Positions 19,961 to 23,529 of a stretch of DNA of 23,529 nucleotides are shown piece after piece. The notes beneath the pieces were generated by a model, which was not told the DNA's origin, made no database searches, and saw only the letters and a program-made list of their open reading frames with translations. Made by a program: the position numbers and the translations under genes. How positions within the stretch are numbered: position 1 is the first letter of the stretch; the number at the start of each line of letters is the position of its first letter. Source of the stretch: Didymodactylos carnosus (taxonomy: Eukaryota; Rotifera; Eurotatoria; Philodinida; Philodinidae); the NCBI GenBank assembly GCA_905250885.1, contig CAJNOQ010002597.1, forward strand, positions 1 to 23,529. The letters are read 5' to 3'.

Positions 19961-21560
19961 ATGGCCGATCTAGACGTTGTCTACCATCTCACCATACGCA
20001 TTACCCGACTTCAAAATAAAATTGACAAGCTAGCGTACAAGAACACACATAGTAGTCCGGACGTTAACCAAGCCAATGTTGCATACATTAATAAAATGGA
20101 CGCGCGCATTAAAAAGCTAAAAGGTAAGCGCAATGACGAAATTAGGAGAGCTTATACGCAGTTGGGCAATAGACCGCAAACAGCACCAGTCGTCGATCAA
20201 GTAAGACTCAAAATTTCGAGCATGAACATCGGATGCAATGGAACAACGTTCAAAATTACACCCACTTGGTTTAAGCTAGACGATCAGAGTGCAGCATTAA
20301 AAGATGTCGTCTATCCGGCCGACGCCACAGATCGCGACCTCGTCAACACAGTGGCACGCTATAGAGCAGCCGTTGGTAAATCGAAAAATTTTCGCCAAGA
20401 GCCAATGGAAGTCAGTGAGAAGTCTACAGAAACGCTCGTGCTAGCGCTCAATGCTTTCGCTGGACAATACGGAGGAGAACTGAGTTTCACCAATGACGAT
20501 CTATCATCCGCGCCGAGCATCAAACACACGGCTTGTGGTGTGACCAATTTAGGCAGTATTTACCTGCTGGCCACTGATTATATACCCACGGCCAAATTTT
20601 CGGTCAAGGTCAATGTCGACTACGACAGAGATCTCGCCCGATCGAACGAAACCATGGAGACTTTTGCGCTCACTTTTACGGCGGCAATTGCCAAGGTGCT
20701 TGATTGTAAGAGAAACTATGTTCGAGTGTTTTCCATCGACAGAGACGCGAAAGATTCCAGTAAAGTTCAGGTCAGTTTTGGCCTTACTACACCCAATCAG
20801 AAACAAACGGAATCCCTTGCGAGCGATTTGCAGGTAGAGTAGTAGACTGTTTATTTGATTTTCTTGAAAGTCACGTTCGTACATATTCTAGGCTATGATT
20901 CGTTCAGGTTTCAGAAACGACAAAGTTCTTCATCTAATAGCATCAGCCCGTTACCAATACCAATTGACGTCGGTACTTTCCTACCTACAACTGAGACCAA
21001 GTGACTTCGACACGCGCTACAACCTCGACTACAGCCAGCCTGGCCTGCCGGAAGAAGAACGACGTGGACAATACCAGTACTATCTGCCGCTTGGCTGGTA
21101 TCGTCATGGCTTAAATGTAGCTAACAAGTACCCAGACAATAATATTTGGCTCGGTCAGCAGAACATCGACGGAGAGTGGCCTGTCGCTTTTCACGGAACA
21201 CAGTCGCAAGCAGTAAGCAGTATTACACTGAAAGGTCTCTTGCCTAGCTTTACCAAGAGGGATGTTAAGAAGAATGATGCCGTGCTGCAAGCGGGAACGG
21301 CTGTGAATAGATTGGGACTCTATGTAGCAACACACTGTACCGGTGGTGCTGATGCGTACGCGCTACCCTTCAAGGTGTCAAATGGTGATAAGAGCGAAGA
21401 ATTTCGAGTTATGTTTCAATGTCGTGTGAAACCCGGTTCCTTCACAAGTCATACAGATCCGGTCCGTGTGGGCGAAGCTTGGCGCATTGTCGACCCCGAA
21501 GCTGTGCGTCCTTATGGCCTATTGCTCAAAAACGAGACCATTCAAACTCAGCGGGACTAG
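19961..21560 (+). CDS. ART/PARP-fold-like protein (two exons)
   Basis: Exons 19961-20833 and 20892-21560 join in phase 0 across a 58-base intron (CAG|GTAGAG to TATTCTAG|GCTATG), giving 513 residues. The N-terminal part (about 1-60) is helical and basic, and the middle is an unassigned alpha/beta region. The C-terminal third has LPLGWYRHGLNV, then WPVAFHGT, GLYVATHCTGGADAYA, RVKPGSF and WRIVDPEAVRPYGLLLK. The HGT...GLY spacing recalls the H-Y core of ADP-ribosyltransferases (NAD binding), but the third catalytic acid is not obvious, so activity is uncertain. I associate this arrangement with uncharacterised bdelloid proteins; that is memory, not a search. No signal peptide is visible, so it is probably intracellular. 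Base composition is clearly richer in GC than the minus-strand genes. Coding status is strong; function is tentative. Confidence 0.8.
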
Positions 21561-22673
21561 TTTGCAGAAGCAATGTATAGAACAATAATGTAACACAATT
21601 TTGATTCTTATCTTTCGTCTCATTCTGTTTTGTATTACTACTTTCTTTTGAAGTATTTTAAGATTAAATGTTACAAAAAAAAAGAGTTAACTGTTTTTGC
21701 TATTTCGAATAATGCACCCATGTGAGAGGCAATACCAGATCACACCATGAACGACCACTTTATAAAATTTGATGGCCCGATCCGATCAGACCAGAATCCC
21801 GGCCCGCGCTGATCTCTGGTATCGACTATAATGTTTATTGTTTTTTCCCTGTTAATGTCGTTTCCAGAACGAGAAATACAGGTAAGATGAGAAGTTGTAC
21901 AAACGCTTCCACGTTTTGAATACGCACCCGTCCTTTTATACGCCTCCTCCTTCAAAGACCGAGCTACGCTCAGTAATTGTTTAAATACCGGCAATCAAAA
22001 AGAGAATATCGACGATAGACTATTAAGCTTTTTTATGTTTTTGTTTACTATCAGCGTGGTTGACAGCCGGCAATCAAACTCTCTCTTTGTAACTTCAGTT
22101 AAAGCTCATGTACTTCGACGAGTTCGTGAGAAAAAACTTGGAAATTTTTCAATTCTGTCGTTCTTATTTTTTAGCACCGCTGTTTATCGACGGTATTCAG
22201 TAAAAAAAAGTTGGATTTTGAGCGAAGAAAGCAGTCACAACTTTACAAAACCTAAAGGTATATTCTGGTTGTAGCAACAAAACAACTGGCGTGAAGATAA
22301 TCGATTAATTAGAGCCACTTGCGCTCAAATTCGTGCTTCGTTTTCACACTCTAGTCTGGTTCTCTCGCAATTGGAGAGAAAATTCTAAGTTAGAGCTTTT
22401 TTCCAAGAACGCATGCAAGAAACTGCACTTTCCGTATTATTTTTGAGAAAAAGAATGGCTCTGCTTAATCTTAGGCATGTCCGCCGTCTTGAATTTATAT
22501 TGGTTAGCGTATAGAACAGATAAAGTTTGTGTACATGGAAACGAGCGCTGTCCAGATAAATGGGTGATGGTCGAAAATAAATGGACAAAGCCACGAAAAT
22601 CCTAAGATGTCCTGGGGTTTGGCGTTATTACGAGTACTATCATAGTCACTATCGATAAATTGATTTTCAAATA
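21561..22673. other. Intergenic DNA between the ART-like gene and the right-edge gene
   Basis: It begins with the 3' UTR of the ART-like gene, with no canonical AATAAA but an A tract near 21675. Near 21774-21815, GGCCCGATCCGATCAGACC resembles the GATC-type palindromic words seen elsewhere. CCGGCAATCAAA occurs twice, near 21990 and 22067. Frames at 21740-21994 (minus) and 22035-22274 (plus) are unconvincing. Confidence 0.4.
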
Positions 22674-22679
22674 TTTATT
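22674..22679 (-). terminator. Poly(A) signal AATAAA of the right-edge gene
   Basis: AATAAA on the minus strand, about 66 bases past the TAG stop at 22747-22745. Confidence 0.6.
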
Positions 22680-22744
22680 TCTTGAAATTTCAGTTATTAT
22701 TATTAAATGAATTATGAAAAAATGATGAAGATATCATTGATGGT

Positions 22745-23085
22745 CTACATTTCTTTATTTTCACCAAATTCAATCGGCCCGATTATTAATTGTTTATATG
22801 GATATCGCCGAGTGACTAGACGTATGTGATCCAGTACCTGGTTTTCAAATTCACGTAAGACGTTTTGTTCTTCTTCCATACAATCACCTGCTAATGATTG
22901 TGAATCAACTGATCCGATTTGCTACTGTCGATGGCGTCGTTGCTGCCTCAACAGCACTACCACCACCGCCACCAGCACTAGTACCAGCACCCTCAGCAGC
23001 CGTTTGATGCTGTTGTTCTTGATTTGATGATAAGGACGATGTTCCAGGTGACTGTAACATCGCAATGTAGACTAATTGTAAAAAT
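22745..23085 (-). CDS. 3' end of an unrecognised gene, frame change unresolved
   Basis: An acceptor-like TTATCTTGTAG ends at 23086. From 23085 a frame reads LQLVYIAMLQSPGTSS, then a Gln-rich and Gly/Thr-rich low-complexity stretch (NQEQQHQTAAEGAG, SAGGGGGSAVEAATT), ending in TGA at 22907-22905. A second frame, open from 22921, reads SVDSQSLAGDCMEEEQNVLR and RRYPYKQLIIGPIEFGENKE and stops at TAG 22747-22745, just before a poly(A) signal. Both look coding. They could be joined by a small intron, for example a GGT-codon donor to GATCAG|TTGATT (phase 1), or be separated by a frameshift in the repeat. Earlier exons lie beyond 23086. I do not recognise the family. Confidence 0.55.
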
Positions 23086-23529
23086 CTACAAGATAAATCA
23101 ATCACAAGTATATATATTCTTTTTCTCTTATTTCTTGCGTGTCTCGAGATTTGTTAAAATGCTCCGAGACATTCTGTTTGTGTTTTATTTCTTTCAAAGT
23201 AAAAATGTAATAAACAACTACGAATCGATGAATATGCTATAGCATATTTAGAGTTCTATCTTTAAATTGATAATAAATGATTACCTTGATCAAACCAAGA
23301 CAAATAAATCTTTTCATTTATATATATTTTTTGATTGATCTTTTCTTTATGAAAACGTGCTCTTTTCGTAATGCTCAACTTTCATTATACAATACAATCA
23401 TAATGCACAGTGGGCATTTTTTGCTAGAGCAAGCGGACTTTAGCTTTATGAGTGAACTAAAATTTCATGAACCATCTTTTTATAGGTTTTTCATGATCCT
23501 CTTTCTAATGGCATGAGAGTTGGGTTTTA
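23086..23529. other. Probable intron or upstream part of the right-edge gene
   Basis: Very AT-rich. A minus-strand donor-like GATCAAG|GTAATC lies near 23284, but the short open stretch before it does not join in phase to the exon at 23085, so I do not call an exon. The plus-strand frames at 23024-23242 and 23277-23516 are Phe/Ile-rich and not credible genes. Confidence 0.35.

Overview
The window reads as a gene-sparse stretch of an AT-rich animal genome. Genes are split by GT-AG introns, most only about 40-95 bases long, and there are no bacterial-type operons or ribosome binding sites. The compact introns, a secreted amidase-signature enzyme, an ART-like protein of a type I associate with bdelloid rotifers, and the density of small foldback and inverted-repeat elements together suggest a bdelloid rotifer. 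This is inference: no marker gene settles the taxon.

Layout. Three genes lie head-to-tail on the minus strand. Read in their own direction they are: a secreted amidase-signature enzyme (16036 down to 9669), a 973-residue coiled-coil protein (6838 to 3848), and a protein of about 883 residues with a SAM-like segment, a coiled coil and an AAA+ ATPase module (3502 to 66). The last two are only 345 bases apart, but a poly(A) signal lies between them, so they are separate transcripts. On the plus strand, 19961-21560 encodes a two-exon, 513-residue protein whose C-terminal half looks like an ADP-ribosyltransferase fold. It is visibly richer in GC than the minus-strand genes. At the right edge, the 3' end of an unrecognised minus-strand gene runs from about 23085 to 22745, with an unresolved change of frame.

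Mobile and repeat DNA. The amidase gene is split by an intron of 4781 bases between codon bases 1 and 2 of a glycine just before its catalytic TDGS motif. That intron holds a 1.9-kb element with long inverted termini and an ACAA duplication; a 145-base foldback hairpin is nested in its right terminus. Immediately upstream of the amidase start is a foldback of about 450 bases, whose right arm is interrupted by a 930-base TA-flanked element; the intact left arm serves as the empty site. A 264-base element with perfect 29-base inverted repeats lies at 8909-9172.

The least explained signal is a set of separate clusters, each built from many degenerate copies of one short palindromic word: CAAGATCTTG near 7.6 kb, AGTCCATGGACT/GGACT near 8.3 kb, an AGCTAGCT-type word near 11.6 kb, TTGCCCGATCCGGGCAA from 12.9 to 13.6 kb, and TAGGATCCTA near 15.2 kb. 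Three of the five have GATC at the centre. No common feature type accounts for them, and they are the part of the window I would check first as something undescribed.
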